A stretch of 64,000 bases of DNA. Source: Lysobacterales bacterium. Its GTDB lineage: Bacteria; Pseudomonadota; Gammaproteobacteria; Xanthomonadales; UBA2363. Positions 10,289 through 24,191 of this stretch are shown piece after piece. Each line of letters starts with the position of its first letter. Within the stretch, counting starts at the first letter, position 1. The position numbers and the translations under genes are program-made. The stretch lies in the NCBI GenBank assembly GCA_019634735.1, contig JAHCAT010000001.1, positions 372,001-436,000 on the forward strand, given 5' to 3'. The notes beneath the pieces are model-generated. The model worked only from the letters and a program-made list of their open reading frames with translations. It did no database searches and was not told the origin of the DNA.

Positions 10289-11417
10289 AGGGGCTGCGCG
10301 CCGCCAGGGCCTCGGCCCAGTGCGCCACGGCCTGGCGCTCCTGCTCCAGGGCCTGGCCGACCCGTGCGTGCAGGGCAGGGGCCAGCAGGTGGTGGAAGGA
10401 GTGCGTATAGGTGGCCAGGAAGCCTCGTGCCAGCTTGTGCTCGCCCTGGGCGCCCGGCTCGAAGACCGTCAGGCCCTGCTCGATGGCGTGCTCGATGCCC
10501 TGGTAGTAGCAGCATTCGAAGTGCAGCCCCGGCGCCTGCGCGAGGGCGCCCCAATAGCGGCCGTACAGCCGGCCGCCGCCTTCGAGGAACAGGGCCATGG
10601 CCGCGGGCCGGCCATCCGGGGCCCGGGCCAGGACCAGCAGCACGTTGTCGGGCATTGCCCGGCCCAGGTGGATGAAGAAGTCCTCGGTCAGCGCCGGGTA
10701 ATTGCCCTTGTCGGCGAAGGTGCCGACATAGAGCGCATGGATGAAGCGCCAGTCGCGCGGTGCCAGCGCCCCGCCCCGCAGGCGCTCGAACCGCCAGCCG
10801 GCCGCATGCAGGCGCTCGCGCTCCTGGCGGATGTTCTTGCGCTTCTTGTGGCTGAGCCGGGCAAGGAAGGCATCGAAGTCCGGGTAGGCCTGGTTGTGCC
10901 AGTGGAACTGCAGGTCGATGCGCGGCAGCCAGCGTGCGTCGCCGGCCAGTTGCGCCGCCTGGGCGGCGTCGGGGAAGTTGATGTGGGCCCCGGAAAGACC
11001 CAGTTGCCGGGCCTGGGCGATCAGGGCGTCGGCAAGCGCGCGCGCCAGGGCCGGTTGCGGGACGGCGCCGGTCAGCAGCCTCGGGCCGGTCACCGGCGTG
11101 TAGGGAACGGCGCAGAGCAGTTTCGGGTAGTACCGCCCGCCGGCCTGCTCCAAGGCCTGGGCCCAGGTCCAGTCGAAAACGAACTCGCCGTGGCTGTTGC
11201 CCTTCAGATAGCACGGCGCGGCCGCGACCAGGCGACCTTCGCGGTACCAGGCCAGGTGCCAGGCCTGCCAGCCCAGGTCTTCGCGGACGCAGCCGTGCGC
11301 CTCCAGCCCGGCCAGGAAGGCATGGGCAAGGAAGGGGTTGCCGTCCGGACGCAGGGCGTCCCAGTCGGCTGCCGGGATCTCGTCGATCCTGGGGTGGATG
11401 CGCAGGGTCAGGGCCAT
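10266..11417 (-). CDS. FemAB-like / DUF482 (COG3146) GNAT-fold acyltransferase
   Basis: A 383-residue protein beginning MALTLRIHPRIDEI at the ATG at 11417. The phrases PFLAHAFLAGLE, FDWTWAQALE, LSHKKRKNIRQER and the C-terminal FECCYYQGIEHAIEQGL are typical of the DUF482/FemAB-like family, which has a doubled GNAT fold. Family members are called peptidoglycan-related or general N-acetyltransferases but have no settled substrate. Its end overlaps aat, so both are in one operon. Cytoplasmic. Confidence 0.85.
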   Translation of the reverse strand: MALTLRIHPRIDEIPAADWDALRPDGNPFLAHAFLAGLEAHGCVREDLGWQAWHLAWYREGRLVAAAPCYLKGNSHGEFVFDWTWAQALEQAGGRYYPKLLCAVPYTPVTGPRLLTGAVPQPALARALADALIAQARQLGLSGAHINFPDAAQAAQLAGDARWLPRIDLQFHWHNQAYPDFDAFLARLSHKKRKNIRQERERLHAAGWRFERLRGGALAPRDWRFIHALYVGTFADKGNYPALTEDFFIHLGRAMPDNVLLVLARAPDGRPAAMALFLEGGGRLYGRYWGALAQAPGLHFECCYYQGIEHAIEQGLTVFEPGAQGEHKLARGFLATYTHSFHHLLAPALHARVGQALEQERQAVAHWAEALAARSPYAIAAAA

Positions 11418-11575
11418 GGAGTCAGTGTACGAAGACGGCCGTACAGGCGCCGTCGTCGCATCGCGGCGCGTGCGCTGCGGTTCATCCGGCCGCTGCCGGC
11501 ATTCCGGCAGCGGGGGAGGTTCTGCACGGGCGGGGGAGACCCTGCCCGGGGGCGGCCTGGCCAGGCTGGCAGGCC

Positions 11576-13736
<2,161 letters not shown>

Positions 13737-13801
13737 TCGTTGCCGGGGCCCGGACGTCCTTCGACGTGGCATGATCGCCGGCATACCCAACAGGAACCTC
13801 C

Positions 13802-16138
<2,337 letters not shown>

Positions 16139-16257
16139 AACAACACGGGTGGCCCTGGGCGATGCCGATCCCATGGATGCTGCGATGGCCAGCGCGTGAG
16201 CGACGGTGGCCGGCAGCAGCCGACCCTGCCCGAAGGATTCGCGCATGCCGCGGGCCC

Positions 16258-16568
16258 GCACCGCGAGCAAGCCTTCGGACCGGTCGCGGTGCTGGAACCC
16301 TTCGAAGATTTCGACGACGCCCTGTCGCGCGTCAACGACAGCGACTACGGCCTGCAGGCCGGGATATTCACCGACTCCCTGGAACACGCCTTCCGGGCCT
16401 GGGACCGGCTGGAAGTCTGCGGCGTGCTGGTCGGGGAGGTGCCGTCCGGGCGGATCGACCACATGCCCTATGGCGGCGTGAAGCAGTCGGGGCTGAGGCG
16501 CGAGGTCGCTCCGCTATGCGATCGCGCAGATGACCTGGCCGCGCCTGCTGGTCGTGCGCTCGGCCTGA
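16258..16568 (+). pseudogene. Remnant of an aldehyde dehydrogenase C-terminus, frameshifted
   Basis: The frame beginning near 16258 encodes EQAFGPVAVLEPFEDFDDAL through DHMPYGGVKQSG, the C-terminal section of NAD(P)-aldehyde dehydrogenases. The expected ending (RYAIAQMTWPRLLVV, stop at 16566) is found one frame over, so a one-base shift lies near 16495-16512. The NAD-binding part and the catalytic cysteine region are missing. The fragment sits between ftsK and lolA. An open frame of 157 codons covers it from 16196, but its ends have no homology to the family. It is not expected to be functional. Confidence 0.8.
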
Positions 16569-16665
16569 TCCGAACCCCTCAAACCAGGCGGTTCGCGTCC
16601 GCTTCAGCCAGCCGCCGCTATTTCTTGCACCCATGCACACCCCGAACCGCATCGTCAGGACCGCC

Positions 16666-17328
16666 ATGAACCGATCGTCCCTGTCTCTCTTCGCCCTGTC
16701 ACTGCTGGCCTCCGCGGCTCCCACCGCCTGGGCCGGCGACGCCCGTTCCGCGCTGGCCCGGGCCAGCGCCGATCTGGTGTCGGTGCGCGCCGGCTTCGAG
16801 CAGCGGGTCTACAACGGCGATGGCAGCCTGCGGGAAACCGCCACCGGCAGCCTCGCGCTGAAGGCGCCCAGGCAGTTCCACTGGCATTACGTGACCCCCT
16901 ACGAGCAACTGGTGGTGGCCGATGGCACCCATGTCTGGCTGCACGATGTCGACCTCGAGCAGGTCAGCGTCCGCCGCCAGGCCGATGCCGAGGCACAGAG
17001 CCCGCTGGTGGTGCTGACCGATCCGGCCAGCCTGGAGGCCCGCTACCGGGTCAGCGAGGCGGGCCGGCGCGACGGCCTGGACTGGCTGCGGCTGGAGCCG
17101 CTCGAAGAGGACGGCGCCTTCAGCCGCGCCGAACTCGGCCTGGACGGCACCGGCGTCGCCCGCATGGAACTGGTCGACAGCCTGGGCGGCCGCACCACCA
17201 TCGCCTTCAGCGACTGGCGCAGGAACGTCGAACTCGAGGCGACCCTGTTCCGCTTCCAGCCTCCGGCCGGCGTCGACCTGGTCGGCGATGTCGACAGCCT
17301 GGGCGAAGTGCGTCCCCTGGGCGACTGA
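16666..17328 (+). CDS. lolA: Outer-membrane lipoprotein carrier protein LolA
   Basis: A 220-residue periplasmic protein with a signal peptide ending at APTAWA-G. The phrases VRAGFEQRVYNGDG, APRQFHWHYVTPYEQLVVADG and the Asp-rich end fit LolA, which carries lipoproteins from the LolCDE complex to LolB. Starts at 16633 and 16666 are both possible; 16666 gives the better signal peptide length. The usual ftsK-lolA linkage supports the call. The rarA gene that often follows is absent here. Confidence 0.93.
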   Translation: MNRSSLSLFALSLLASAAPTAWAGDARSALARASADLVSVRAGFEQRVYNGDGSLRETATGSLALKAPRQFHWHYVTPYEQLVVADGTHVWLHDVDLEQVSVRRQADAEAQSPLVVLTDPASLEARYRVSEAGRRDGLDWLRLEPLEEDGAFSRAELGLDGTGVARMELVDSLGGRTTIAFSDWRRNVELEATLFRFQPPAGVDLVGDVDSLGEVRPLGD

Positions 17329-17367
17329 GCCGGGCAGGGCAGGGCGCACGGGCCCCGGCCCGCACGC

Positions 17368-18598
17368 TCAATAACCGCGTGCCGTACGCGGGCTGCGCCG
17401 CGGCGCGGGCGCCGGCGGCATGTCCAGCTCGAGGTCGATCCACACCAGGCGATGATCGCTGGCGTCGAGCAGCTCGGCGCCGGGCTCGGTGGACAGCGGC
17501 CAGAACACGCCGGCATCCACCACCCGCATGCCGATCGACGGCAGCACGTAGTCGACGCGAAGGTTGCCGGGCGGATCGCCGAACACCGAGGTGTCGTGAC
17601 CGGGGTCGCCCCGATGGCCCAGATTGCCCCCGCCCAGGCGGTGCGCCGACTCGACGCCGCCCTCGCTGGCCGGCACCGGCGTGGCCTGGATCCGCGGGTG
17701 GCGCAGCAACTGGTCGATGGCGCCCGGATGGGAGCTGCCGTCCAGGGGGTCGGCATTGAGGTCGCCGGCGATCACGAACAGCGCGTCGGGGGAGAGGCCG
17801 CCGTGGCGGCCCTCGTCGTCGTAAAGGTAGTCGGCCTGGCCCGGCTCCAGGGACACGTAGTCCGCCCACAGACGGATCTCGTCGTGATTGCGGCGCACGT
17901 TGCGACGCTCCTCGCCGTCGAAGGCCGGCGGCGTCGGGTGCGAGGCCAGCAGGTGCAGGCGGCCGGCCGGCGTTCGGATCGGCAGGTCCCAGTGGCTCTT
18001 GGAGGACAACGGGAACAGCGTCAGGGCGGCGGCCGGATACCAGGAACCGCCGTCCTCCCGCACCGGCAGGAGGTTGCCCGGCATGTCGGCCCAGCGGAAA
18101 CGGCGAAAGCTGCGCACCTCGCGCTTGACGATCGGGTAGCGCGAGAGCACCAGCATGCCGTACTGGCCGGGAAAGGCACCGTAGCCCCAGGCATCGCCGG
18201 GGCCGCCGCGGCGGCCGTCGCCATCGAGGGGTGAGGCCGCTGTCCAGACCGGTGTTGACCGGCGCGACGTGGCTGAACCGGTAGCGGATGCCGTCACGCC
18301 CGTACTGCCGGCGCATCAGGTAGTTGAACTGGAAATCCTGCGCGGCGCGTCCGCTGCCGTCCCAGTCGAACTCGTTGACCAGCAGGATGTCCGGACGGAC
18401 CTGCTGGATCACCGCGGCGACCTGGCGCAACTGCTCGTCGCGACGCCCCCGCAGACGCTCCGCCACCGCGCCTTCGCGGTCGCCGAACAGCGAGGCGTTG
18501 AAGGAGGCGATGCGCAGGCGGGTGCTGCCGGGGTCGGCGCTGGCCGTCGCGGCAGCCGCCGCGGCCAGAACGGCAGCGACCATGCACAGCGCCCTCAT
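17368..18598 (-). pseudogene. Endonuclease/exonuclease/phosphatase-family protein, single frameshift
   Basis: The start at 18598 encodes a signal peptide and the family's first motif (RIASFNASLFGD, then VNEFDW). The frame is then lost in a run of four identical bases at 18228-18231 (C run on the coding strand), where one extra base separates it from the downstream frame. That downstream part keeps LSRYPI, SHPTPP, AGDLNADP and DASDHRLVW, the DNase I-like catalytic motifs, to the stop at 17368. Undoing one base restores a protein of about 410 residues. It could be a real recent mutation or an assembly error. The ATG overlaps the bpt stop (ATGA). Confidence 0.85.
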
Positions 18599-19350
18599 GC
18601 CGCCGGTCCGGCCATCGGGCCGGCGTCGGTATCGGGCATCAGGGGCTGCCAGCGACCTTCGCGCAGCACCTCCATGGGGCGGTATCCAGCCTTGTAGTGC
18701 ATCTTCGGATGTCCCGGGATCCAGTAGCCAAGATACAGGTGGCGCAGGCCCATGCAGCGCGCCTGCTCCACCTGCTGCAGGACGCAGAATACCCCCAGGC
18801 CGCGTCGGACATGTGTCGGACGCCAGAACGTGTAGACCGCCGACAGGCTGTCCTGGGCGACATCGGTCACCGCCACCGCGACCAGGGTCTCGCCCTCCCA
18901 GACCTCCAGATAGTCGCTGATGCCCCAGGGGGCGATCAGGAAGCGCCGGAAGTCGTCGCCGCCTGGCTCGTCCATGCCGCCACCCGGATGGCGCCAGGCC
19001 ACGTATTCCTCGTACAGGGCATGGATCGCCGTGTCGGGACGCGCGGTGCGCCAGCGCACCCGCAAGTCGGCATTGCGCGCCAGGCAGCGTCGCTGGCTGC
19101 GGTCTGGCCGGAAATCCGCCACCGGAACCCGGCACGGCACGCAGGCCTGGCAGGTCCGGCAGTGCGGCCGGTAGACGTGGCCGCCGGCGCGCCGGAAGCC
19201 CCAGGCCAGGGCGGTGCCGTAGACCTCGGGCAGGCGCGGATCCAGGGGGTCGATCACCAGGTTGCGGGCACTACGGTCCTCGTAGTACCCGCACGGGTGG
19301 TCGAGGGTCTGGAACAGCCTGACGGTGCCGGTCTTCACGGCGCCGAGCAT
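18595..19350 (-). CDS. bpt: Aspartate/glutamate leucyltransferase
   Basis: A 251-residue protein with the N-terminal phrases HPCGYY and CRTCQACVPCRVPV, and a C-terminal GNAT-like segment (LYLGYWIPGHPKMHYKAGYRP) diagnostic of the bacterial Bpt/Ate1 family. It adds Leu to proteins starting with Asp or Glu, feeding the N-degron pathway. It is the first gene of a two-gene unit with the frameshifted phosphatase-family gene. It is divergent from guaB. An internal GTG could also serve as start, shortening it by four residues. Confidence 0.95.
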   Translation of the reverse strand: MLGAVKTGTVRLFQTLDHPCGYYEDRSARNLVIDPLDPRLPEVYGTALAWGFRRAGGHVYRPHCRTCQACVPCRVPVADFRPDRSQRRCLARNADLRVRWRTARPDTAIHALYEEYVAWRHPGGGMDEPGGDDFRRFLIAPWGISDYLEVWEGETLVAVAVTDVAQDSLSAVYTFWRPTHVRRGLGVFCVLQQVEQARCMGLRHLYLGYWIPGHPKMHYKAGYRPMEVLREGRWQPLMPDTDAGPMAGPAA

Positions 19351-19415
19351 AGCGCCCCTGCGCGCCGATGCAGATTCCGGCCACCGGACACGTCCGCGGA
19401 ACCCGCGGCATCGAC

Positions 19416-19421
19416 TATAAT
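19416..19421 (+). promoter_or_regulatory. Consensus -10 element for guaB
   Basis: A perfect TATAAT lies 33 bases upstream of the guaB ATG. A matching -35 is weak. It is the best promoter candidate for the guaB-guaA unit. Confidence 0.55.
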
Positions 19422-19454
19422 TCCGCGTCTTTACCAGGCCCCGGAGCCCCGCGC

Positions 19455-20909
19455 ATGCGAATCCTGGCAGAGGCGCTCACTTTCGACGACGTCTCGCTCG
19501 TTCCCGCCTACTCCAGCGTCCTGCCCCGGGACGTGTCGCTCAGGTCCCGCCTGGCGCGGGGCATCACCCTCAACCTGCCCCTGGTGTCGGCAGCCATGGA
19601 CTCGGTCACCGAGTCGACCATGGCCATCGCCATGGCCCAGCTCGGCGGCATCGGCATCGTCCACAAGAACATGGGCGTCGAGCGCCAGGCCGCCGAGGTG
19701 CGCGCCGCCAAGAAGTTCGAGGCCGGCGTCATCCGCGACCCGATCACGGTCGGTCCGGACACCTCGATCCGCGAGGTCCTGGCGCTGACCCGCGCCCACA
19801 ACATCTCCGGCGTGCCGGTGGTCGACGCCGGCGCCCTGGTCGGCATCGTCACCAGCCGCGACCTGCGCTTCGAGCGCCGACCCGAGGACCCGGTCCGCAA
19901 CATCATGACCCGCAAGGACCGCCTGGTCACGGTCGCCGAGGGCGCCAGCGACGACGAGGTGCTGGCCCTGATGCACCAGCACCGTATCGAAAAGGTGCTG
20001 GTGGTCAACGACGCCTTCGAGCTGCGCGGCCTGATCACCGTCAAGGACATCCAGAAGGCCCGCGACAATCCGAATGCCGCCAAGGATGCCCAGGAGCGTC
20101 TATGTGTGGGCGCCGCGGTCGGCACCGGCGGCGACACCGAGGCGCGGGTCGCGGCCCTGGTCGAGGCCGGCACCGACGTGATCATCGTCGACACCGCCCA
20201 CGGCCATTCGCAGGGTGTGCTCGAGCGGGTCGCCTGGGTCAAGCGCAATTTCCCGGCGGTGCAGGTGGTCGGCGGCAACATCGTCACCGCCGACGCCGCG
20301 CGCGCCCTGGTCGATGCCGGCGCCGACGGCGTCAAGGTCGGCATCGGCCCCGGCTCGATCTGCACGACGCGCATGGTCGCAGGCGTCGGCGTGCCGCAGA
20401 TCACCGCGGTGGCCATGGTCCGCGAGGCCCTGGGCGATGCCGTGCCGCTGATCGCCGACGGCGGCATCCGCTATTCGGGCGATGTCGCCAAGGCGATCGC
20501 CGCCGGCGCCTCCTGCGTGATGATCGGCGGCCTGTTCGCCGGCACCGACGAATCGCCCGGCGAGATGGAGCTGTTCCAGGGCCGCTCCTACAAGACCTAC
20601 CGCGGCATGGGCTCGCTGGGCGCCATGCAGCAGGGCAGCAAGGACCGCTACTTCCAGGACGCCACCGACGCCGACAAGCTGGTCCCCGAGGGCATCGAGG
20701 GCCGCGTCCCCTACCGCGGGCCGTTGCGCCACATCGTCCACCAGCTCGCCGGCGGCCTGCGCGCCGCCATGGGCTACGTCGGCTGCGCGACCATCGACGA
20801 GATGCAGACCCGCCCGCAGTTCGTGCGGGTCACCAACGCCGGCGTCCGCGAGTCGCACGTCCACGACGTGCAGATCACCAAGGAAGCGCCGAATTACCGG
20901 TTGGATTGA
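19455..20909 (+). CDS. guaB: Inosine-5'-monophosphate dehydrogenase
   Basis: A 484-residue enzyme with two CBS domains at about residues 95-205 inserted in the TIM barrel. The catalytic Cys (about 303) lies in [10 protein letters not shown] and the flap in [10 protein letters not shown]. It oxidises IMP to XMP with NAD, the committed step to GMP. The ATG at 19455 gives the usual start [13 protein letters not shown]; the open frame begins earlier at 19368. It is followed by guaA, separated by a 177-base gap containing inverted heptamer arrays. Confidence 0.98.
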   Translation: MRILAEALTFDDVSLVPAYSSVLPRDVSLRSRLARGITLNLPLVSAAMDSVTESTMAIAMAQLGGIGIVHKNMGVERQAAEVRAAKKFEAGVIRDPITVGPDTSIREVLALTRAHNISGVPVVDAGALVGIVTSRDLRFERRPEDPVRNIMTRKDRLVTVAEGASDDEVLALMHQHRIEKVLVVNDAFELRGLITVKDIQKARDNPNAAKDAQERLCVGAAVGTGGDTEARVAALVEAGTDVIIVDTAHGHSQGVLERVAWVKRNFPAVQVVGGNIVTADAARALVDAGADGVKVGIGPGSICTTRMVAGVGVPQITAVAMVREALGDAVPLIADGGIRYSGDVAKAIAAGASCVMIGGLFAGTDESPGEMELFQGRSYKTYRGMGSLGAMQQGSKDRYFQDATDADKLVPEGIEGRVPYRGPLRHIVHQLAGGLRAAMGYVGCATIDEMQTRPQFVRVTNAGVRESHVHDVQITKEAPNYRLD

Positions 20910-20916
20910 CTGCTTG

Positions 20917-20958
20917 GGGGACTGGGGACCGGGGACCGGGGACTGGGGACTGGGAACC
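20917..20958. repeat. Heptamer array GGGGACT/C, six units
   Basis: Six consecutive 7-base units (GGGGACT, GGGGACC twice, GGGGACT twice, GGGAACC) start 8 bases after the guaB stop. They are the reverse complement of the array just before guaA and of one near 61.56 kb. Confidence 0.85.
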
Positions 20959-21058
20959 GGAGCGTCCTGGCGCGCTGCAAGGAATGTGGGACAGCTTGCG
21001 GTCCCTCGGCACCTGAGAACTTGAACGAGCACGAGGCAATGACAAGCAACCAACCGCC

Positions 21059-21086
21059 GGTCCCCGGTCCCCGGTCCCCGGTCCCC
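21059..21086. repeat. Heptamer array GGTCCCC, four units, abutting the guaA start
   Basis: Four perfect 7-base units run directly into the ATG at 21087, leaving no room for a normal ribosome-binding site at that start. It is inverted relative to the array after guaB, so a transcript could pair the two. Confidence 0.85.
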
Positions 21087-22658
21087 ATGCAGGACATCCA
21101 CACCGACCGCATCCTCATCCTCGACTTCGGCGCGCAGTACACGCAGCTGATCGCCCGGCGGGTGCGCGAGCTCGGGGTTTACTGCGAGGTCTGGGCCTGG
21201 GACCACGAGCCGGCGGAGATCGAAGGCTTCGCGCCGCGCGGCATCATCCTGTCCGGCGGGCCGGAATCGACCACGCTGCCGGATTCGCCGCGCGCGCCGC
21301 AGGCGGTGTTCGAGGCCGGCGTGCCGGTGCTGGGCATCTGCTACGGCATGCAGACCATGGCCGTGCAGCTCGGCGGCAGCACCGAGGCCGCCGACCAGCG
21401 CGAGTTCGGTCATGCCGAGGTCGAGCTGACCGGCAGCGACCGCCTGCTGGCCGGCTTCAACGACCACGCCGACGCCCCGGTGCCGCGCCTGGACGTGTGG
21501 ATGAGCCACGGCGACCACGTCGCCACCGCGCCCCCCGGCTTCGCCGTGACCGCCCGCACCGACCGCATCCCGGTGGCGGCCTTCGCCGACGATGCCCGAC
21601 GCCTGTACGGCGTGCAGTTCCATCCCGAGGTCACCCACACCCGCCAGGGTCAGGCCCTGCTGCGCCGCTTCGTGGTCGACCTGTGCGGCTGCCGCACGTT
21701 GTGGACCGCCGAGAACATCATCGAGGACCAGATTGCCCGGGTCCGCGCGCAGGTCGGCGACGACGAGGTCATCCTCGGCCTGTCAGGCGGCGTCGATTCC
21801 TCGGTGGTCGCCGCGCTGCTGCACCGCGCGATCGGCGACCAGCTCACCTGCGTGTTCGTCGACACCGGCCTGCTGCGCCATGGCGAGGGCGACCAGGTGA
21901 TGGCGACCATGGCCGAGCACATGGGCGTGCGGGTGATCCGCGTCGATGCCGCCGACCGCTACTTCCAGGCCCTGGCCGGCGTCGCCGATCCCGAGGCCAA
22001 GCGCAAGATCATCGGCCGGCTGTTCGTGGAGATCTTCGACGAGGAGGCCGGCAAGCGCGCCAATGCCCGCTGGCTGGCCCAGGGCACCATCTACCCGGAC
22101 GTCATCGAGTCGGCCGGCAGCCGCACCGGCAAGGCGCACGTCATCAAGTCGCACCACAACGTCGGTGGCCTGCCCGAGCACATGAAGCTGGGCCTGGTCG
22201 AGCCGCTGCGCGAGCTGTTCAAGGACGAGGTCCGCCGGCTGGGCGTGGCGCTGGGGCTGCCACGGGAGATGGTCTACCGGCACCCGTTCCCCGGCCCCGG
22301 TCTGGGCGTGCGCATCCTTGGCGAGGTGAAGCGCGAGTATGCCGAGCTGCTGGCCCGCGCCGACCACATCTTCATCGAGGAACTGCGTCGCTGGGACCTG
22401 TACGAGCGCACCAGCCAGGCCTTCGCGGTGTTCCTGCCGGTGAAGTCGGTGGGCGTGGTCGGCGACGCCCGTGCCTACGAATGGGTGATCGCCCTGCGCG
22501 CCGTCGAGACCATCGACTTCATGACAGCGCACTGGGCGCACCTGCCGTACGCCTTCCTGGACACCGTCTCGCGGCGCATCATCAACGAGCTGCGCGGCAT
22601 CTCCCGGGTGGTCTACGACATCTCCGGCAAGCCGCCGGCGACCATCGAGTGGGAATGA
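21087..22658 (+). CDS. guaA: GMP synthase (glutamine-hydrolysing)
   Basis: A 523-residue protein from the family-like start ([14 protein letters not shown]). It contains a class I glutamine amidotransferase with Cys in GICYGMQ and His/Glu in QFHPEVTH, the ATP pyrophosphatase P-loop LSGGVDSS, and the dimerisation domain ending in PPATIEWE. It converts XMP to GMP. No Shine-Dalgarno precedes 21087 because the GGTCCCC array abuts it. An in-frame ATG at 21039 has GAGG just upstream, so translation may really begin there and read through the array, adding 16 residues. The last 12 bases form the left attachment site of the island. Confidence 0.97.
   Translation: MQDIHTDRILILDFGAQYTQLIARRVRELGVYCEVWAWDHEPAEIEGFAPRGIILSGGPESTTLPDSPRAPQAVFEAGVPVLGICYGMQTMAVQLGGSTEAADQREFGHAEVELTGSDRLLAGFNDHADAPVPRLDVWMSHGDHVATAPPGFAVTARTDRIPVAAFADDARRLYGVQFHPEVTHTRQGQALLRRFVVDLCGCRTLWTAENIIEDQIARVRAQVGDDEVILGLSGGVDSSVVAALLHRAIGDQLTCVFVDTGLLRHGEGDQVMATMAEHMGVRVIRVDAADRYFQALAGVADPEAKRKIIGRLFVEIFDEEAGKRANARWLAQGTIYPDVIESAGSRTGKAHVIKSHHNVGGLPEHMKLGLVEPLRELFKDEVRRLGVALGLPREMVYRHPFPGPGLGVRILGEVKREYAELLARADHIFIEELRRWDLYERTSQAFAVFLPVKSVGVVGDARAYEWVIALRAVETIDFMTAHWAHLPYAFLDTVSRRIINELRGISRVVYDISGKPPATIEWE
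22647..22658 (+). other. Left attachment site (attL) in the guaA 3' end
   Basis: GAGTGGGAATGA encodes the last three guaA codons and stop. It matches GAGTGGGAGTGA at 36,801-36,812 at 11 of 12 positions. Integration leaves guaA intact. Confidence 0.8.
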
Positions 22659-22705
22659 TCCCGCGTCTGGCAAAGATAGGCACCTGACGGCATGAAATGC
22701 TCTGA

Positions 22706-22730
22706 AGCCCGCGTAACTGCGGGCTTTTTT
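22706..22730 (+). terminator. Rho-independent terminator after guaA
   Basis: A 7-bp stem (AGCCCGC with GCGGGCT) is followed by TTTTT and lies 47 bases after the guaA stop. It is inside the island just after attL, so the element supplies a terminator for guaA. Confidence 0.85.
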
Positions 22731-22743
22731 GTATTTTTGTCTG

Positions 22744-22940
22744 GCATGGTCTGGCAACAGAAGGAAGTGTCAAGCACCGTTTGAGCATGGCATTAAAGCT
22801 GGTACTATCGGCTGGCGATACCATGGCAGATCCCGATACCATGCTGAATTTTTTTGCGAGAGCATGGTATCAAGATTTAATAACCAGTTGTTTTATATGG
22901 AAAAGTTGCGCATTTTTTAGGTGTTTTTTAGCATGGTATC
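22744..22940. repeat. Repeated GCATGGTATC sites upstream of the integrase
   Basis: The word GCATGGTATC occurs at 22862 and 22931 in direct orientation and inverted at 22835. A one-mismatch inverted copy is at 22817, and looser copies lie at 22744 and 22785. CATGGTATTT recurs near the right end (36720). Spaced copies in both orientations between attL and int suggest integrase arm sites or operators of the int promoter. Confidence 0.55.
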
Positions 22941-22963
22941 AAAATTGAGAAAGAAGAAGGACA

Positions 22964-24160
22964 ATGCTGACTGATACCAAGCTGCGAAATCTCAAGCCCA
23001 GGGACAAGCTCTACAAGGTGAACGACCGAGAAGGTCTCTATGTGGCCGTGACTCCAGCCGGCTCCATCTCGTTCCGTTACAACTACTCAATAAACGGACG
23101 CCAGGAGACCATCACCTTTGGTCGCTATGGCGTCGGTGGCATCACCTTGGCTGAAGCCCGTGAGCAGTTGAATGACGCCAAGAAGATGGTTGCGGCGGGC
23201 AAGTCACCGGCCAAGGAGAAGGCCCGCGACAAGGCGCGGGTGAAAGATGCGGAGACGTTCGGTGCCTGGGCGGAGAAGTGGCTGCGCGGTTACCAGATGG
23301 CCGACTCCACACGCGACATGCGCCGTTCGGTCTATGAGCGCGAGCTGAAGCCGAAATTCAGCAATCAGAAGCTGGTGGAGATCACCCATGAGGACTTGCG
23401 AGCGCTGACCGATGCCATCGTCGAGCGAGGCGCACCGGCCACCGCCGTTCATGTGCGTGAAATCGTTATGCAAGTGTTTCGCTGGGCAACCGAGCGTGGG
23501 CAGAAGGTCGAAAACCCGGCGGAGCTGGTGCGGCCAACCAGCATTGCCCGATTCGAGCCACGCGATCGAGCGTTGACGCCAGAAGAAATCGGGTTGATGT
23601 ACCAGTACATGGAGCGGGTGGGTACAAGCCCAACAAATCGTGCGGCGGCCAAGCTGCTTTTGCTGACCATGGTACGCAAAAGCGAGCTGACCAATGCGAC
23701 CTGGAGCGAGATCAATTTCAGTGAAGCGCTGTGGACGATTCCAAAGGAGAGGATGAAGCGCCGTAACCCGCACCTGGTATTCCTGTCCCAGCAGGCCCTG
23801 GATATTTTCATTGCCCTGAAAACCTTTGCCGGTGGTTCCGACTTCGTTTTGCCATCACGGTACGACTCGGATGCGCCGATGAGCGCCGCCACACTCAACC
23901 AGGTACTGACGCTGACTTACAAGGCGGCGCAGAAAGATGGGAAGTCACTTGCCAAGTTCGGGCCGCACGATTTGCGGCGCACAGCCAGTACGCTGTTGCA
24001 TGAGGCCGGCTACAACACCGATTGGATTGAGAAGTGCCTAGCGCACGAGCAGAAGGGCGTGAGGGCGGTCTACAACAAAGCTGAGTACCGCGAGCAGCGG
24101 GCGGCGATGTTGCAGGATTGGGCGGACATGATCGATGAGTGGACTGTTGGGAGTCGATGA
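22964..24160 (+). CDS. int: P4-type tyrosine integrase
   Basis: A 398-residue site-specific recombinase. The N-terminal part (LTDTKLRNLKPRDKLYKVND) is the DUF4102 arm-binding domain of P4-like integrases, followed by a SAM-like core-binding region. Catalytic residues are Arg near 237 (RKSEL), HDLRRT near 335, His near 360 (AHEQKG) and the Tyr nucleophile near 369. AAGGA lies just before the ATG. It sits directly inside attL, as expected for the enzyme that recombines at guaA. No separate excisionase was found, although the AlpA-like gene downstream could serve. Confidence 0.95.
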   Translation: MLTDTKLRNLKPRDKLYKVNDREGLYVAVTPAGSISFRYNYSINGRQETITFGRYGVGGITLAEAREQLNDAKKMVAAGKSPAKEKARDKARVKDAETFGAWAEKWLRGYQMADSTRDMRRSVYERELKPKFSNQKLVEITHEDLRALTDAIVERGAPATAVHVREIVMQVFRWATERGQKVENPAELVRPTSIARFEPRDRALTPEEIGLMYQYMERVGTSPTNRAAAKLLLLTMVRKSELTNATWSEINFSEALWTIPKERMKRRNPHLVFLSQQALDIFIALKTFAGGSDFVLPSRYDSDAPMSAATLNQVLTLTYKAAQKDGKSLAKFGPHDLRRTASTLLHEAGYNTDWIEKCLAHEQKGVRAVYNKAEYREQRAAMLQDWADMIDEWTVGSR

Positions 24161-24163
24161 TTT

Positions 24164-24176
24164 TTTAGCCGCTAAA
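24164..24176. promoter_or_regulatory. IncP KorB-type operator (OB)
   Basis: TTTAGCCGCTAAA, a 13-bp near-palindrome, matches the published OB operator of the IncP-1 repressor/partition protein KorB exactly. It lies 4 bases after the int stop and 16 bases before the 3' end of the convergent regulator gene. Flanking T and A runs could also let it serve as a bidirectional terminator. Confidence 0.6.
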
Positions 24177-24191
24177 ATTTTCCGTGGTGTT

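Noticed and set aside
24161-24180. The TTTAGCCGCTAAA stem as only a terminator for int and the convergent gene.
   Set aside because: Still possible, but the exact match to the KorB operator together with other IncP traces made the operator reading more informative; kept as an alternative in the entry.
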